Source: Candidatus Kaiserbacteria bacterium CG10_big_fil_rev_8_21_14_0_10_56_12 (lineage in GTDB: Bacteria; Patescibacteriota; Minisyncoccia; Phycocordibacterales; Phycocordibacteraceae). Taken from it: a stretch of 52,973 nt of DNA. A program made the position numbers and the translations under genes. Each line of letters opens with the position of its first letter. The stretch's first letter is position 1. The stretch is from NCBI GenBank assembly GCA_002773355.1, contig PFBL01000021.1:6734-59706 (forward strand). Reading direction: 5' to 3'. Below, one piece after another: positions 16,065 to 25,006 of the stretch. The notes under the pieces were generated by a model, which made no database searches, was not told the DNA's origin, and saw nothing but the letters and a program-made list of their open reading frames with translations.

Positions 16065-17794
16065 GACAGCATCTTTCTACACGGATACTAGTGATGACAG
16101 TCGGCCTGGTGCTCTGTACCTCTTCGTCACTGCTCGTACCACAGCCCGCACGAGCATCTGGCCTCCCCGTGTTTGATGCTGCAGCTTTCACGAACACGAG
16201 CTGGAGCGCACTCAAAAATACGCTTACGGCAGTGTCAACGGTCTCGTCGGCCGCCTCTAATATTGCTATGAAGATTAACCAATACGTACTTGAGCCACTT
16301 GCGTTTGTCACATCTGGCAATCTTATACGCTCTATTACTGCGGGGGTCGTGTCGTTCATAACTGACGGCACGGCCAACGGTACGGGGAAGCCACTGTTTG
16401 TCCAAGACTTGCCGGGGAACCTGCAAGGAGTGGGAGACACCCAGGCTAATGCCTTTTTGATACAGTTCGGCAAAAATTCACATTCGCCGTTCTCACGCGC
16501 GATTGCGGCTTCACTGAGGGCGAACTATTACCAGCAGACCAGCTTAGCCGGCTTTTTTGCAGAATATCGGGACACATTGCCGCAATACTCGCAAAACCCG
16601 CAGGCCTTCCTCCGCGGAGATTGGTCTCAGGGAGGTATAGGTGCCTGGATGGCGCTCACCACACAGCCAGAAAACAATCCCTACCTCTTGCACGAGAGAG
16701 CACAGGCCGAGCTCGCCCTCATGGTGTACGATCAGACGTCTGCCAGACTCAATGAGCTTGCGTGGGGTGGGGGGTATCTCTCGTGGTGCGGCGGTACTGC
16801 AGCCAACAATGCGTGTAAGACAAGCGACGGCGTTGCTGGCATGCTTGCCGGAGATGGGAGCTGTACATCAAACGCAAGCTCCGCCCCTGGGGCGACGGTC
16901 TCTTCCGTTGCGGGTGACTCCTGCATAAAAGCAGATGGCACCATGGGGAGTGTCCAGACTCCGGGCTCGACGATCAAAGCCTCACTCGATAAGGTACTGG
17001 GGTTGGCGTCAGACAAGGTGGTCGCGATGGGCAATGCGTCTTCGCAAATCAACAGCATCCTGGGTGATATCGCGAAGGTTATGAACACGGTGAATTTTGC
17101 ATCTCAAATACTCGGTAGCGCGAGTGTCTCCGGTGCCACGGGAGGGCTCGCTGGGTCGAGCCAGCCGCGCCCTTCAGGAACATCATTCCTGAATGACTAC
17201 CAGAACACGCCGGGCGCCTTTGGCGTCACAGAAACCGGCGTGTTGGCAGATGCGGCCGCGAACCCGTCGACAAATGGTCAGCAATTACTCGACACCGCGA
17301 AGGAATACGAGACCGCGTGGGGCACGACACGCACGATGGCCGAGACGACGGCAGGTACACTGAACGAACTAATACAAAGACTCGGCACGAGATCGTGCAA
17401 AGACAAGGGGTACTACCTTGATGCCGCTGTCGTGCAAGGTGTTCTTTCAGACGTGGTGGCTCCAGTGCTGGCACATGCCGATGCGGCCGACACGGCCATT
17501 GCAAACGCTCGATCCTTCGTGCAGACCCTGCAGACAGAAGCGGTTGCCACCGGCGCCGATGCGCATACACAATATCTGCGGGATTTGCAGACATTGCAGA
17601 ACATGTCCCCGACGACCGCCGAACTTGCACAGATACAGCAAGAGACTCTTCTCACGGACCGGGCAGTTGTCGATCCGGAAGGTTCATTTGCGCTCTCCGT
17701 GTCGGACGGCACTTTAGCAGACCGACTCACGCTCATTACCGCAAACGCGAAGAAGCTCGAGTCACGCTGTTATCTGCCCGCAACGTCATTTTAA
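16061..17794 (+). CDS. Secreted or envelope protein preceding a TrbL/VirB6-like gene
   Basis: Not recognised by motif. The 577-aa product has a signal peptide (ILVMTVGLVLCTSSSLLVP, cleavage possible after the Ala-Arg-Ala-Ser near residue 33). The long mature region has predicted helical stretches, Gly/Ser-rich linkers and about five Cys residues clustered near residues 243-290 and at the C-terminal end. The start ATG overlaps the stop of the previous gene and the TrbL-like gene begins 2 nt after its stop, so the three are one operon. By position it may be a periplasmic partner of the membrane channel, as VirB5-type proteins are in type IV secretion loci; sequence does not prove this. Confidence 0.65.
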   Translation: MRQHLSTRILVMTVGLVLCTSSSLLVPQPARASGLPVFDAAAFTNTSWSALKNTLTAVSTVSSAASNIAMKINQYVLEPLAFVTSGNLIRSITAGVVSFITDGTANGTGKPLFVQDLPGNLQGVGDTQANAFLIQFGKNSHSPFSRAIAASLRANYYQQTSLAGFFAEYRDTLPQYSQNPQAFLRGDWSQGGIGAWMALTTQPENNPYLLHERAQAELALMVYDQTSARLNELAWGGGYLSWCGGTAANNACKTSDGVAGMLAGDGSCTSNASSAPGATVSSVAGDSCIKADGTMGSVQTPGSTIKASLDKVLGLASDKVVAMGNASSQINSILGDIAKVMNTVNFASQILGSASVSGATGGLAGSSQPRPSGTSFLNDYQNTPGAFGVTETGVLADAAANPSTNGQQLLDTAKEYETAWGTTRTMAETTAGTLNELIQRLGTRSCKDKGYYLDAAVVQGVLSDVVAPVLAHADAADTAIANARSFVQTLQTEAVATGADAHTQYLRDLQTLQNMSPTTAELAQIQQETLLTDRAVVDPEGSFALSVSDGTLADRLTLITANAKKLESRCYLPATSF

Positions 17795-17796
17795 CC

Positions 17797-19641
17797 ATGC
17801 AACACTCTGGCGCACATTCTAAAACGAAGCGACCACTCATCCATTTGTTGGTGCTCGGTGTGCTCGCGATGGGCGCCTTCGCGCCGCTCGCGTCGGCACA
17901 GTCGACGCCGTGCACCAACGGATCGCTCGACCCGCAAGGTATTTGCGTACCCGATAACGCCGCGCCGACCACACCAGCCCCCGACAATGGCACTGCCAAC
18001 AAGATCTCAACCTCGCTGCAGTGGGCTACGGTGACTGGCGGACAAGGCATCGCTTCGGTTATGAACGTCATTATGCAGCTTTTCGCGTGGATGCTCGGCG
18101 TGGCTGCCATCACGCTCGACAATGCCGTCTATTACACCGTGGTGACGATGGGAGGCGTGGTGAACCAGCTCTCGGCGATCGGCGTGAGTTGGCGCATCTT
18201 GCGTGATATCGGGAACATCGCACTCATCTTCGGCTTCTTGGTGATTGGTATCTCGATTATTCTCGACACCGAACGCCTCGGCTACGGCAAGAAGATGTTG
18301 CCGACCCTCCTCTTCGTTGCAGTCACACTCAATTTCTCGCTCTTCGTGGCGGAGGGCGTGATAGATGTGAGCAACCTTTTCGCAACGCAATTCTACACGC
18401 AGATAAACGGCGGCCAACTGGCGGGTACGAAGGAGTACAGCGACATCGCGTCTGGAGGCATCTCGAACAAGGTCATGGCCCAGCTCGGATTTGCAAATAT
18501 ATACAATGCAGGGAATGTTAATCCGAATGTCTTTAAAGACAATAACAATATCCTTATCGATTTCATGGGCATCATCCTATTTGTCGTGACGTCGTTCGTC
18601 TTCTTCTCACTCGCATTTATTCTCATCTTCCGGTTCGTAGCTCTCGTGCTCCTCATTGTGTCTTCTCCGGTGGGCTTCGCTGGGCTCGCGGTGCCGAAGC
18701 TCGAGAATGTAGCGCATAAATGGTGGAGTGAACTCGTGGACCAGGCGATTACCGCTCCTGTGTTGCTTCTCCTGCTCTATGTCGCCCTTGCAGTTATCAC
18801 TGACGTTAATTTCTTGTCTGGCTTCGGTACGTCAAGTAGTGGATGGTATGATTTCTTCAACCCAAGCCAGCAAAATCTCAGTAGTTTTGCCGGCACGATT
18901 CTCTCGTTCGTCGTCGCGATGGGGCTCTTGCTTAGCGTAACGGTGGTGGCCAAACGCATCGGCGCGGCGGGAGCCGACCGTGCCATGAAATGGGCCGGCA
19001 AAGCCTCGTTTGGAGTGGCGGCTATTGGGGCACGCACTGCGATTGGCTGGCCATCGAATTACCTCGCCAGAAAGGTACGCACGACGGCCCTTGGCCGTAC
19101 TGCAACTGGGCGTCTCCTCGCCAGCGGGTTCGATCGCGGCGCCAAAGCCACCTTCGATGTTCGCAGTACGAGCTTGTTGAAAGACCTACCTATAGGCGGT
19201 ATCAACGCCGGCGAAGCCGCCAAGGATGGATACCGCGGCATTCTTGAGCGAGCCACCAAAACACATGAAGAGTACGGAAAATCGCTCAGAGCGGCACATA
19301 CTGAGGCTGGTCATGAAGCTGCTGTGGGTGTGGCCGCACAGGAGCGCTACGGCACGAACTTGCAACGTGACGCTCTGCGAAACTGGATACTTTTCGGCCC
19401 GGGTGGCACGACTGCCGGTAGAAAGATCGCAAAGGCGGCTCAGAAGTCCACGACACCAGAAGGTCAATTTGAGGAAGCAGCTAAAGAGTATCTCGCTCAC
19501 CAGACTGCAAAAATCAAGGCCGAAGCAACGTCTGCCGCTCGAGCAACGACACCGCCTCCGGCAGCTGCTCCCGCGCCAGTCGCAGCTGCCCCCGCGCCAG
19601 CGGCCGCGGCGCCAGCAGGCGGAACGGGGCACACGCCATAA
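17797..19641 (+). CDS. TrbL/VirB6-like polytopic membrane protein
   Basis: A 614-aa protein with a signal peptide (residues about 13-35) and about six to eight hydrophobic helices between residues 85 and 400. These include ILRDIGNIALIFGFLVIGIS, MLPTLLFVAVTLNFSLFVAEG, a double-length helix pair ending in RFVALVLLIVSSPVGFAGLA, and ITAPVLLLLLYVALAVI. The layout and the VSSPVGF-type loop resemble TrbL/VirB6 inner-membrane components of type IV secretion systems. The C-terminal 200 residues are soluble, ending in an Ala/Pro tail. No VirB4 or VirD4 ATPase lies in this window, so a transport role is an inference. Confidence 0.7.
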   Translation: MQHSGAHSKTKRPLIHLLVLGVLAMGAFAPLASAQSTPCTNGSLDPQGICVPDNAAPTTPAPDNGTANKISTSLQWATVTGGQGIASVMNVIMQLFAWMLGVAAITLDNAVYYTVVTMGGVVNQLSAIGVSWRILRDIGNIALIFGFLVIGISIILDTERLGYGKKMLPTLLFVAVTLNFSLFVAEGVIDVSNLFATQFYTQINGGQLAGTKEYSDIASGGISNKVMAQLGFANIYNAGNVNPNVFKDNNNILIDFMGIILFVVTSFVFFSLAFILIFRFVALVLLIVSSPVGFAGLAVPKLENVAHKWWSELVDQAITAPVLLLLLYVALAVITDVNFLSGFGTSSSGWYDFFNPSQQNLSSFAGTILSFVVAMGLLLSVTVVAKRIGAAGADRAMKWAGKASFGVAAIGARTAIGWPSNYLARKVRTTALGRTATGRLLASGFDRGAKATFDVRSTSLLKDLPIGGINAGEAAKDGYRGILERATKTHEEYGKSLRAAHTEAGHEAAVGVAAQERYGTNLQRDALRNWILFGPGGTTAGRKIAKAAQKSTTPEGQFEEAAKEYLAHQTAKIKAEATSAARATTPPPAAAPAPVAAAPAPAAAAPAGGTGHTP

Positions 19642-19650
19642 TACTATAGT

Positions 19651-20547
19651 ATGGACACTGAACAATATTCAGACGCAGAGCTAAGAGCCGACATGGCGGC
19701 GGTAATGCGTGAATTGCCCTCAGCTGCTCGAGAGTATATTGGCAACGAGCAATATTCGCCTTTGATTAAACAACTCGTCACCAAATATCGGCTCGAGTCC
19801 TATCAAGAGGATCTTCTTACTGTGAATGTACTGTTTCTTCTCCTAAACATACGTTCGGTTAATGAAGTTAGCGCGGATCTAGCTGAGAGGGCACAACTCG
19901 ATCAGGGTACGCTTTCGGCGCTCACGCAAGACATACAGACTCGAATATTTGCTCCCTTTCTCAATCAAGTGCGAGCTGGTGTAGAAAAAAAGGAAACTCC
20001 TGTGCAGAAAAGTGCTCCTCAAAGGCCACCAGAACGTGTTGTGCCGCCTGTACAGGTACCGACGCCGAGCTACAGCGCGCCGCCACTGCAGTCGCCTCGG
20101 TATGTTCGCGTAGATGAGGACAGTGTCGTAACAAAGGCCGCCCCATTGCCACCAAAGGTGGCGATGCCCGCCAGACCGACAAAAACGCTGGCACCTATCG
20201 CGGCGTCGCCGATCCCACCGCACGTAACCCAACAACAATCAGTGCAAGCATTGCCCGCGCACGAGAACAGAGCGACGCCCCAAAAAGCGTTGCCGCCCGC
20301 CGAGGAACCCGCGATGCCGCCCCCTCCTGTACGTCCTGTACCCGAACCCGTGGTGACGCCGACGCCGTCTGATCCAACAACACCGCCCGTGCCGGCGCGA
20401 GACTCTGTGCCAGTCACGCCAGAGCCAAAGCTCCGGCTCGCCGATCCTGTGGTACAAGCCCCACCCGCAAAAACTCTTGTTACCCCGCCGGTGCCAGTGC
20501 GGCCACCGAACGCTGAGGATCCGTACCGAGAGCCGATCGAGCCGTGA
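19651..20547 (+). CDS. Hypothetical protein with a proline-rich C-terminal half
   Basis: Not recognised. Residues 1-115 form a helical, acidic domain (SDAELRADMAAVMREL, then LIKQLVTKYRLESYQEDLL). From about residue 120 the sequence is dominated by Pro, Ala, Val and Thr and looks disordered. There is no signal peptide, so it is probably cytoplasmic, and the tail may bind a partner. It sits 9 nt after the TrbL-like gene but may also have its own start: CATAAT (19637-19642) ends 8 nt before the ATG. Confidence 0.6.
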   Translation: MDTEQYSDAELRADMAAVMRELPSAAREYIGNEQYSPLIKQLVTKYRLESYQEDLLTVNVLFLLLNIRSVNEVSADLAERAQLDQGTLSALTQDIQTRIFAPFLNQVRAGVEKKETPVQKSAPQRPPERVVPPVQVPTPSYSAPPLQSPRYVRVDEDSVVTKAAPLPPKVAMPARPTKTLAPIAASPIPPHVTQQQSVQALPAHENRATPQKALPPAEEPAMPPPPVRPVPEPVVTPTPSDPTTPPVPARDSVPVTPEPKLRLADPVVQAPPAKTLVTPPVPVRPPNAEDPYREPIEP

Positions 20548-20557
20548 GGTCGGTCTC

Positions 20558-20610
20558 TTGCGTTCTTCTTCACTATTATATATAGTGCCTGTATCCCGCT
20601 GAGGCGGGCT
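20558..20610 (+). promoter_or_regulatory. rpsL operon promoter and 5'-terminal hairpin
   Basis: TTGCGT (20558-20563), a 17-nt spacer and TATAGT (20581-20586). Transcription should start near 20593, directly before a GC hairpin (cccgc-tgag-gcggg, 20595-20608). The leader is about 28 nt and has no Shine-Dalgarno. Confidence 0.7.
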
Positions 20611-20620
20611 TTCTAAATAG

Positions 20621-21037
20621 ATGGCAACCATAAATCAGCTCACCAAGAAAGGTCGCAAGGATAAAACCCGCAAGACCAAGGTCGTCGCGCTCACGCGCGG
20701 TTTCAACGCGCTCACGAACCGACCGACCTTCTATTCTTCACCCTTCAAACGGGGGGTCTGTACCAAAGTGACGACCAAGACGCCAAGGAAGCCAAACTCA
20801 GCTATTCGTAAAATCGCTCGCGTCCGACTCACCAACGGCATGGAGGTTACCGCGTATATTCCCGGCGAGGGGCACAACCTACAAGAACACTCAGTGGTAC
20901 TTCTTCGTGGAGGCCGCGTGAAGGACATTGGTGTCCAGTACACCATCGTGCGCGGTAAGCTCGATACGACCGGGCTCGAGAAGCGACGCAAAGGCCGCTC
21001 ACGATACGGTTCCAAGCGCCCCACGGCCGCTAAATAA
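20621..21037 (+). CDS. rpsL: Small ribosomal subunit protein uS12
   Basis: A decoding-centre protein controlling fidelity. The 138-aa sequence carries the RGVCTKV and [20 protein letters not shown] blocks. A segment of about 14 residues before KRGVCTKV ([14 protein letters not shown]) matches the longer S12 form of Gram-positive bacteria. Two points are unusual: the KKPNSA loop reads TPRKPNSA, so the Lys at E. coli position 43 is Arg, and the proline of KDLPGV is missing (KDIGVQY). It is the first gene of the str operon, 3 nt before rpsG. Confidence 0.97.
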   Translation: MATINQLTKKGRKDKTRKTKVVALTRGFNALTNRPTFYSSPFKRGVCTKVTTKTPRKPNSAIRKIARVRLTNGMEVTAYIPGEGHNLQEHSVVLLRGGRVKDIGVQYTIVRGKLDTTGLEKRRKGRSRYGSKRPTAAK

Positions 21038-21039
21038 GT

Positions 21040-21504
21040 ATGCGCGGACCAGTCAAACACAAGCGAGTATGGCGAGCCGATCTCAAATACGGCTCTGAGA
21101 CACTCACACGGTTCATTAACGCAGTCATGTGGGACGGGAAGAAAGATACCGCGCGCGCGGTCGTGTATGCCGCACTAGAGAAGATTAAAGAAGTGGGTGC
21201 CGATCCTCTCGAGACCTTTGAATCGGCTCTGCGCAACGTGTCGCCACTCATGGAGGTGCGTAGTCGTCGTGTGGGTGGTGCCAACTATCAGGTACCACGC
21301 GAGGTGCCGCAGAACCGCCGCCTCGCGCTCGCGTTCCGCTGGATTATCAATGCGGCACGCACCAAGAAGGGCAAGCCGATGGCCGAGAAGCTCGCAGACG
21401 AGATCCTCCTCGCCGCGAAGAACGAAGGGGACGCTATCAAGAAGAAGGACGACATGCACCGCATGGCAGAGAGCAACAAGGCCTTCGCCCACTTTGCGTG
21501 GTAA
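21040..21504 (+). CDS. rpsG: Small ribosomal subunit protein uS7
   Basis: Nucleates assembly of the 30S head and lines the E site. The 154-aa product has the conserved FINAVMWDGKKDTA, SPLMEVRSRRVGGANYQVP and MAEKLADEILLAAKNEGDAIKKKDD blocks and ends at FAHFAW. It starts 3 nt after rpsL with no Shine-Dalgarno, so it depends on coupling or A/T-rich initiation. Confidence 0.97.
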   Translation: MRGPVKHKRVWRADLKYGSETLTRFINAVMWDGKKDTARAVVYAALEKIKEVGADPLETFESALRNVSPLMEVRSRRVGGANYQVPREVPQNRRLALAFRWIINAARTKKGKPMAEKLADEILLAAKNEGDAIKKKDDMHRMAESNKAFAHFAW

Positions 21505-21549
21505 TTTTACGTAGTAAAATTATCCCGAGTCCTGTCGAGGGATTTTTAT
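21504..21549 (+). terminator. Hairpins with T-tract between rpsG and fusA
   Basis: A 7-bp stem (attttac / gtaaaat, 21504-21520) is followed by a weaker stem (atccc / gggat, 21522-21543) and TTTTTATTTT. It could partly terminate or process the message inside the str operon. Confidence 0.45.
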
Positions 21550-21573
21550 TTTAATCTTTAGCAAACATTATTT

Positions 21574-23721
21574 ATGAAACGTGACTATCCACTAGAGAAA
21601 GTGCGCAACTTCGGCATCATTGCCCACATCGATGCGGGGAAGACGACCGTGAGCGAGCGCATTCTCTTCTACACGGGTAGTCAGCACAAGATCGGTGAGG
21701 TGCACGAGGGTGAGACCACCACCGACTGGATGGAGCAGGAGCGTGAGCGCGGGATCACCATTACCGCCGCGGCTATCACCTGCTTCTGGAGCAAGACCGA
21801 TGAACCAGACAAGAAGGATCTCGCCAAGAAATATCGATTCAATATTATCGACACACCGGGGCACATCGACTTTACCGCTGAGGTGAAACGATCGATGCGC
21901 GTCCTCGACGGCGCCATCGTCGTCTTCGATGGTGTCGCGGGCGTGGAGCCGCAGAGCGAGACGAACTGGCGCTACGCCGACGAGGCGTCAGTGCCACGTA
22001 TTTGTTTCATTAACAAGCTGGATCGCACGGGGGCATCCTTTGAGGACTCATACGCAAGTATTCTCGACCGACTTTCGCACAAGGCGATTCGAATGCAGAT
22101 TCCTATTGGTCTTGAGGCGGTGCACGAAGGTGTGGTGGATCTACTTGCCATGAAGTCGTACACCTTCACCGGCAACATGGGGGAAGAGGTGGTCGAAGGC
22201 GAAGTGCCAGCAGAGCTTATGGACCAAGCAAAGGAGTATAGAGCGGCCCTCGTCGAACGGATCGTTGAGCAGGACGATGAGGTTATGAGCGCCTACCTTG
22301 ACGGGAAGGAGCCTGACCTACAAACACTCAAGAAGCTACTTCGTAAGGCGGTCATCAACAACGACGTATTCCCGGTCTATTGTGGTAGCGCGCTCAAGAA
22401 CAAAGGGGTCCAGCTCACGCTCGATGCGGTAGTTGACTATCTCCCGAGTCCGCTCGACCTCCCGCCGGTAACGGGGACCAATCCCAAGACGGAGGAGCCG
22501 ATAGAGCGTCACGCGACCGACGATGACCCGTTTTGCGCCCTCGCCTTCAAGCTCCAGACAGACCCCTTTGTTGGCGCTCTGACCTTCTTCCGGGTGTACT
22601 CGGGTTCTGTCTCGGCCGGATCGTATATTTACAACGCAACGACGGGCACCAAGGAGCGCGTGGGCCGCATCGTGCGTCTCCAAGCAGACAAGCGCGAAGA
22701 GGTGGAACAGGTCTTTACTGGTGAAATCGCTGCCGCGGTGGGCCTGAAAGATACGAAGACATCACACACGCTCTGCGACGAGGCCAACCCCATTATCCTC
22801 GAGCAGATCACGTTCCCTGAGCCAGTGGTGTCGCTCCGTATCGAACCAAAGACCAAAGCAGACCAGGAGAAGATGGGTGTCGCGCTTCGCAAGCTTTCTG
22901 ACGAGGATCCTACCTTCAGAGTTACCTCAGCCGAGGAGACGGGGGAGACCATTATCTCAGGCATGGGCGAGCTCCATCTCGAGATCCTCGTGGACCGCAT
23001 GAAGCGCGAGTTTAATGTGAGCGCGGACGTCGGTAAGCCGCAGGTTGCCTACCGCGAAACGATACTTGGTTCGGCCGATGCCGAGGGTAAGTACATTAAG
23101 CAGACCGGCGGTCGCGGCCAGTATGGCCACGTCAAGATCAAGATGAAGAAGTTGGAGCCAGTCGATCCCGAGGCGAAGATACCAAAGAACGTCACACGAG
23201 AAGAGCACTTCGAGTTCATCAATAACATCAAGGGTGGGGTCGTGCCGCAAGAGTACATCCCCGCTGTTGAAAAGGGTGTACGTGAAGCAATGGCGCGCGG
23301 CTTTCTCGCCGGCTATCCTATGGTCGACATCTCGATCGATCTCTACGATGGCTCGTACCACGATGTTGACTCGAGTGAGATTGCCTTCAAGATTGCGGCC
23401 TCGATGGCATTTGGCGAGGCGGCCGGTAAAGCAAAGGCGGCCCTCCTTGAGCCGATCATGCGAGTGGAAGTGGTCGTACCCGAGCAATTTATGGGGGACA
23501 TCACCGGCAATCTCTCGGGCAAGCGTGGCCAGATTGAAGGCATGGAGGATCGCGGTATGAACAAGGCCATTCATGCGAAGGTCCCGCTCTCTGAGATGTT
23601 TGGTTACACAACCACTCTGCGCTCAATGACTGAGGGACGCGGCAATATGGTGATGGAATTCGACCACTATGAGGTCGTACCACAGAACGTTGCCGCAGAT
23701 ATCATCGCGAGCCGTAAATAA
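21574..23721 (+). CDS. fusA: Elongation factor G
   Basis: Translocation GTPase. At 715 aa all five domains are present. G1 AHIDAGKTT (residues about 16-24), switch [12 protein letters not shown]3 DTPGHIDF, G4 NKLD, G5 GSALKNKG, then domain IV with [10 protein letters not shown] and the C-terminal [23 protein letters not shown]. It follows rpsG in the usual str order, but a hairpin and T-tract separate them. No Shine-Dalgarno precedes the ATG, only an A/T-rich tract. Confidence 0.97.
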   Translation: MKRDYPLEKVRNFGIIAHIDAGKTTVSERILFYTGSQHKIGEVHEGETTTDWMEQERERGITITAAAITCFWSKTDEPDKKDLAKKYRFNIIDTPGHIDFTAEVKRSMRVLDGAIVVFDGVAGVEPQSETNWRYADEASVPRICFINKLDRTGASFEDSYASILDRLSHKAIRMQIPIGLEAVHEGVVDLLAMKSYTFTGNMGEEVVEGEVPAELMDQAKEYRAALVERIVEQDDEVMSAYLDGKEPDLQTLKKLLRKAVINNDVFPVYCGSALKNKGVQLTLDAVVDYLPSPLDLPPVTGTNPKTEEPIERHATDDDPFCALAFKLQTDPFVGALTFFRVYSGSVSAGSYIYNATTGTKERVGRIVRLQADKREEVEQVFTGEIAAAVGLKDTKTSHTLCDEANPIILEQITFPEPVVSLRIEPKTKADQEKMGVALRKLSDEDPTFRVTSAEETGETIISGMGELHLEILVDRMKREFNVSADVGKPQVAYRETILGSADAEGKYIKQTGGRGQYGHVKIKMKKLEPVDPEAKIPKNVTREEHFEFINNIKGGVVPQEYIPAVEKGVREAMARGFLAGYPMVDISIDLYDGSYHDVDSSEIAFKIAASMAFGEAAGKAKAALLEPIMRVEVVVPEQFMGDITGNLSGKRGQIEGMEDRGMNKAIHAKVPLSEMFGYTTTLRSMTEGRGNMVMEFDHYEVVPQNVAADIIASRK

Positions 23722-23733
23722 GCCACCGTTTAG

Positions 23734-23752
23734 AACAAGGTTGAACCTTGTT
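23734..23752. repeat. Perfect hairpin downstream of fusA
   Basis: An 8-bp perfect inverted repeat (aacaaggt / accttgtt) with a TGA loop, without a T-run on the coding strand. It probably marks the 3' end of the fusA message. Confidence 0.45.
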
Positions 23753-23773
23753 GCAAAAACAAAACACGGGGGC

Positions 23774-23801
23774 TTGCGTGTTACCATGCGGGATATATAA
23801 C
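23774..23801 (+). promoter_or_regulatory. Promoter of the four-helix membrane protein gene
   Basis: TTGCGT (23774-23779), a 16-nt spacer and TATAAC (23796-23801), giving a leader of about 11 nt before the ATG at 23819. Confidence 0.5.
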
Positions 23802-23818
23802 CCTAATAATTTCTTCGT

Positions 23819-24409
23819 ATGCCTCCAACGAATCCTGTCGTGAACCAATACGTGCCCCCAAGCCCTCAGACACCCACGCCCCCACAGAGCTCAGCTAAGC
23901 ATGTGATACAGAACAGCGCGGCCGGCTTCTTTATTGTTGCGGTAGTGATTCTTTCTTTCGTAGCTATTCTTGGTGTTTGGGACTTTTTCTCCAGTGACGT
24001 GATTACCAAGTCATTCGAAACCCTCGGTCTCCTCGCGATGGTTGCACTCGTGGTCATGGTGGCGAGCAAATTTGTTGGTGATCCGACAGATCCCACAACC
24101 ATCGTAGTGGCGAACCCACTCTTTCGTGCCATGCGCAACATAACGCTCGGGACCCTTATCGTCTCGTCGGCGTTCCTCGCCCTGCTCGGCGTGATGGCCA
24201 TATGGGACGTGATTACTGACCATCAAGTTTTGGCAAAATCGCTCAGTTCTCTGGCAATTCTGGCGTTCGCCTCGCTCGTCATCGTTATTACCTGTCTCGA
24301 CCGCGAAGGATCTGAGTTCTGGGAGAAGCGTGGTAAAGAGATCTCAGGGGGCGCGATATTTGTGGCGATTATCCTCGTATGGATTATGGCCGCTTTTCTG
24401 TGGCACTAG
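23819..24409 (+). CDS. Four-helix membrane protein with internal duplication
   Basis: Unknown function. After a Pro/Gln-rich N-terminal stretch of about 30 residues, two similar halves follow. Each has a hydrophobic helix ending in a WD motif (ILGVWDFFSSDVITKS and LLGVMAIWDVITDHQVLAKS), a second helix (LGLLAMVALVVMVA and LSSLAILAFASLVIVIT) and a polar loop, and a last hydrophobic segment (ISGGAIFVAIILVWIMAAFLW) ends the 196-aa protein. It has its own promoter and sits inside the str operon between fusA and tuf, an insertion relative to the standard order. Confidence 0.65.
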   Translation: MPPTNPVVNQYVPPSPQTPTPPQSSAKHVIQNSAAGFFIVAVVILSFVAILGVWDFFSSDVITKSFETLGLLAMVALVVMVASKFVGDPTDPTTIVVANPLFRAMRNITLGTLIVSSAFLALLGVMAIWDVITDHQVLAKSLSSLAILAFASLVIVITCLDREGSEFWEKRGKEISGGAIFVAIILVWIMAAFLWH

Positions 24410-24421
24410 CCCAGCACGATA

Positions 24422-24442
24422 TAGGGACTTCGTAAGTCCCTA
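24422..24442 (+). terminator. Hairpin after the four-helix membrane protein gene
   Basis: A perfect 9-bp stem (tagggactt / aagtcccta) with loop CGT, followed by an A/T-rich stretch but no real T-run. A likely 3'-end hairpin. Confidence 0.5.
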
Positions 24443-24512
24443 ATTACTGGTGCACAGAAGTGGCTCGTTCGCGTTATGCCACACTAGGGGGATTTGTGCT
24501 ATGGTGTGAATT

Positions 24513-24698
24513 ATGGTGATTCTCGAAGTCATCGGTGTAGGCATCTTCTGGGTCGTGTGGTGGTTTGGCTCGGCATTCATTGCTGAGCAAGCAGCAGATG
24601 ATAAGGGTGCAGAAAAGCGCGAAGTATCCTCGCGTGTGGCCGCCATACTGGTCACTATTCCCGTCGTCGTGCTTCCGGGCTACCGCTTAGTAGGTTGA
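24513..24698 (+). CDS. Small membrane protein, 61 aa
   Basis: Function unknown. Two hydrophobic segments (VIGVGIFWVVWWFGSAFI near residues 6-23 and VAAILVTIPVVVLPGY near 42-57) flank a charged loop (EQAADDKGAEKREVSS), a hairpin topology. TATGGT (24500-24505) ends 7 nt before the ATG, the leaderless spacing seen for many genes here, which supports it being real despite its size. Confidence 0.55.
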   Translation: MVILEVIGVGIFWVVWWFGSAFIAEQAADDKGAEKREVSSRVAAILVTIPVVVLPGYRLVG

Positions 24699-25006
24699 GA
24701 AGCGCTTGTGTATAGTCCAAGCGATGCAGTATTTCTCTTCCTCCCCTATGTGTGTGTGCTTGCCCTGATCTATCATCGGTAGCACCCGCCGGTGTAGCTG
24801 TGCCGAGAGAAGCGTTGCTCGGCGCATCTCCCTTGCATTTACAATCCAGCTCTCGTATAGTGTCTACAACGCATCTTGGCGTCGCTCTTTGGCTTGTCTG
24901 CTTTTGTGAGTCGGCAAGCTCTTGAGTATTGTCCGATTCGCACCTGTCATTCGGTAGGTAGGTCGGATAATTCGTGAACTTTATTATCTAGATTAACCGA
25001 TTTACT
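24699..25006 (+). other. tuf upstream region: possible 14-aa ORF, hairpins and leader
   Basis: This 308-nt gap holds a TATAGT (24711-24716) 7 nt before a 15-codon frame (ATG 24724 to TGA 24768), a hairpin (gccgag / ctcggc near 24802-24823), the tuf promoter, and a leader of about 140 nt. The leader can form a 9-bp helix with one wobble pair (attgtccga near 24927 with tcggataat near 24961). No Shine-Dalgarno precedes tuf. Confidence 0.5.
24833..24861 (+). promoter_or_regulatory. tuf promoter
   Basis: TTGCAT (24833-24838), a 17-nt spacer and TATAGT (24856-24861). The predicted start is near 24868. Confidence 0.7.
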
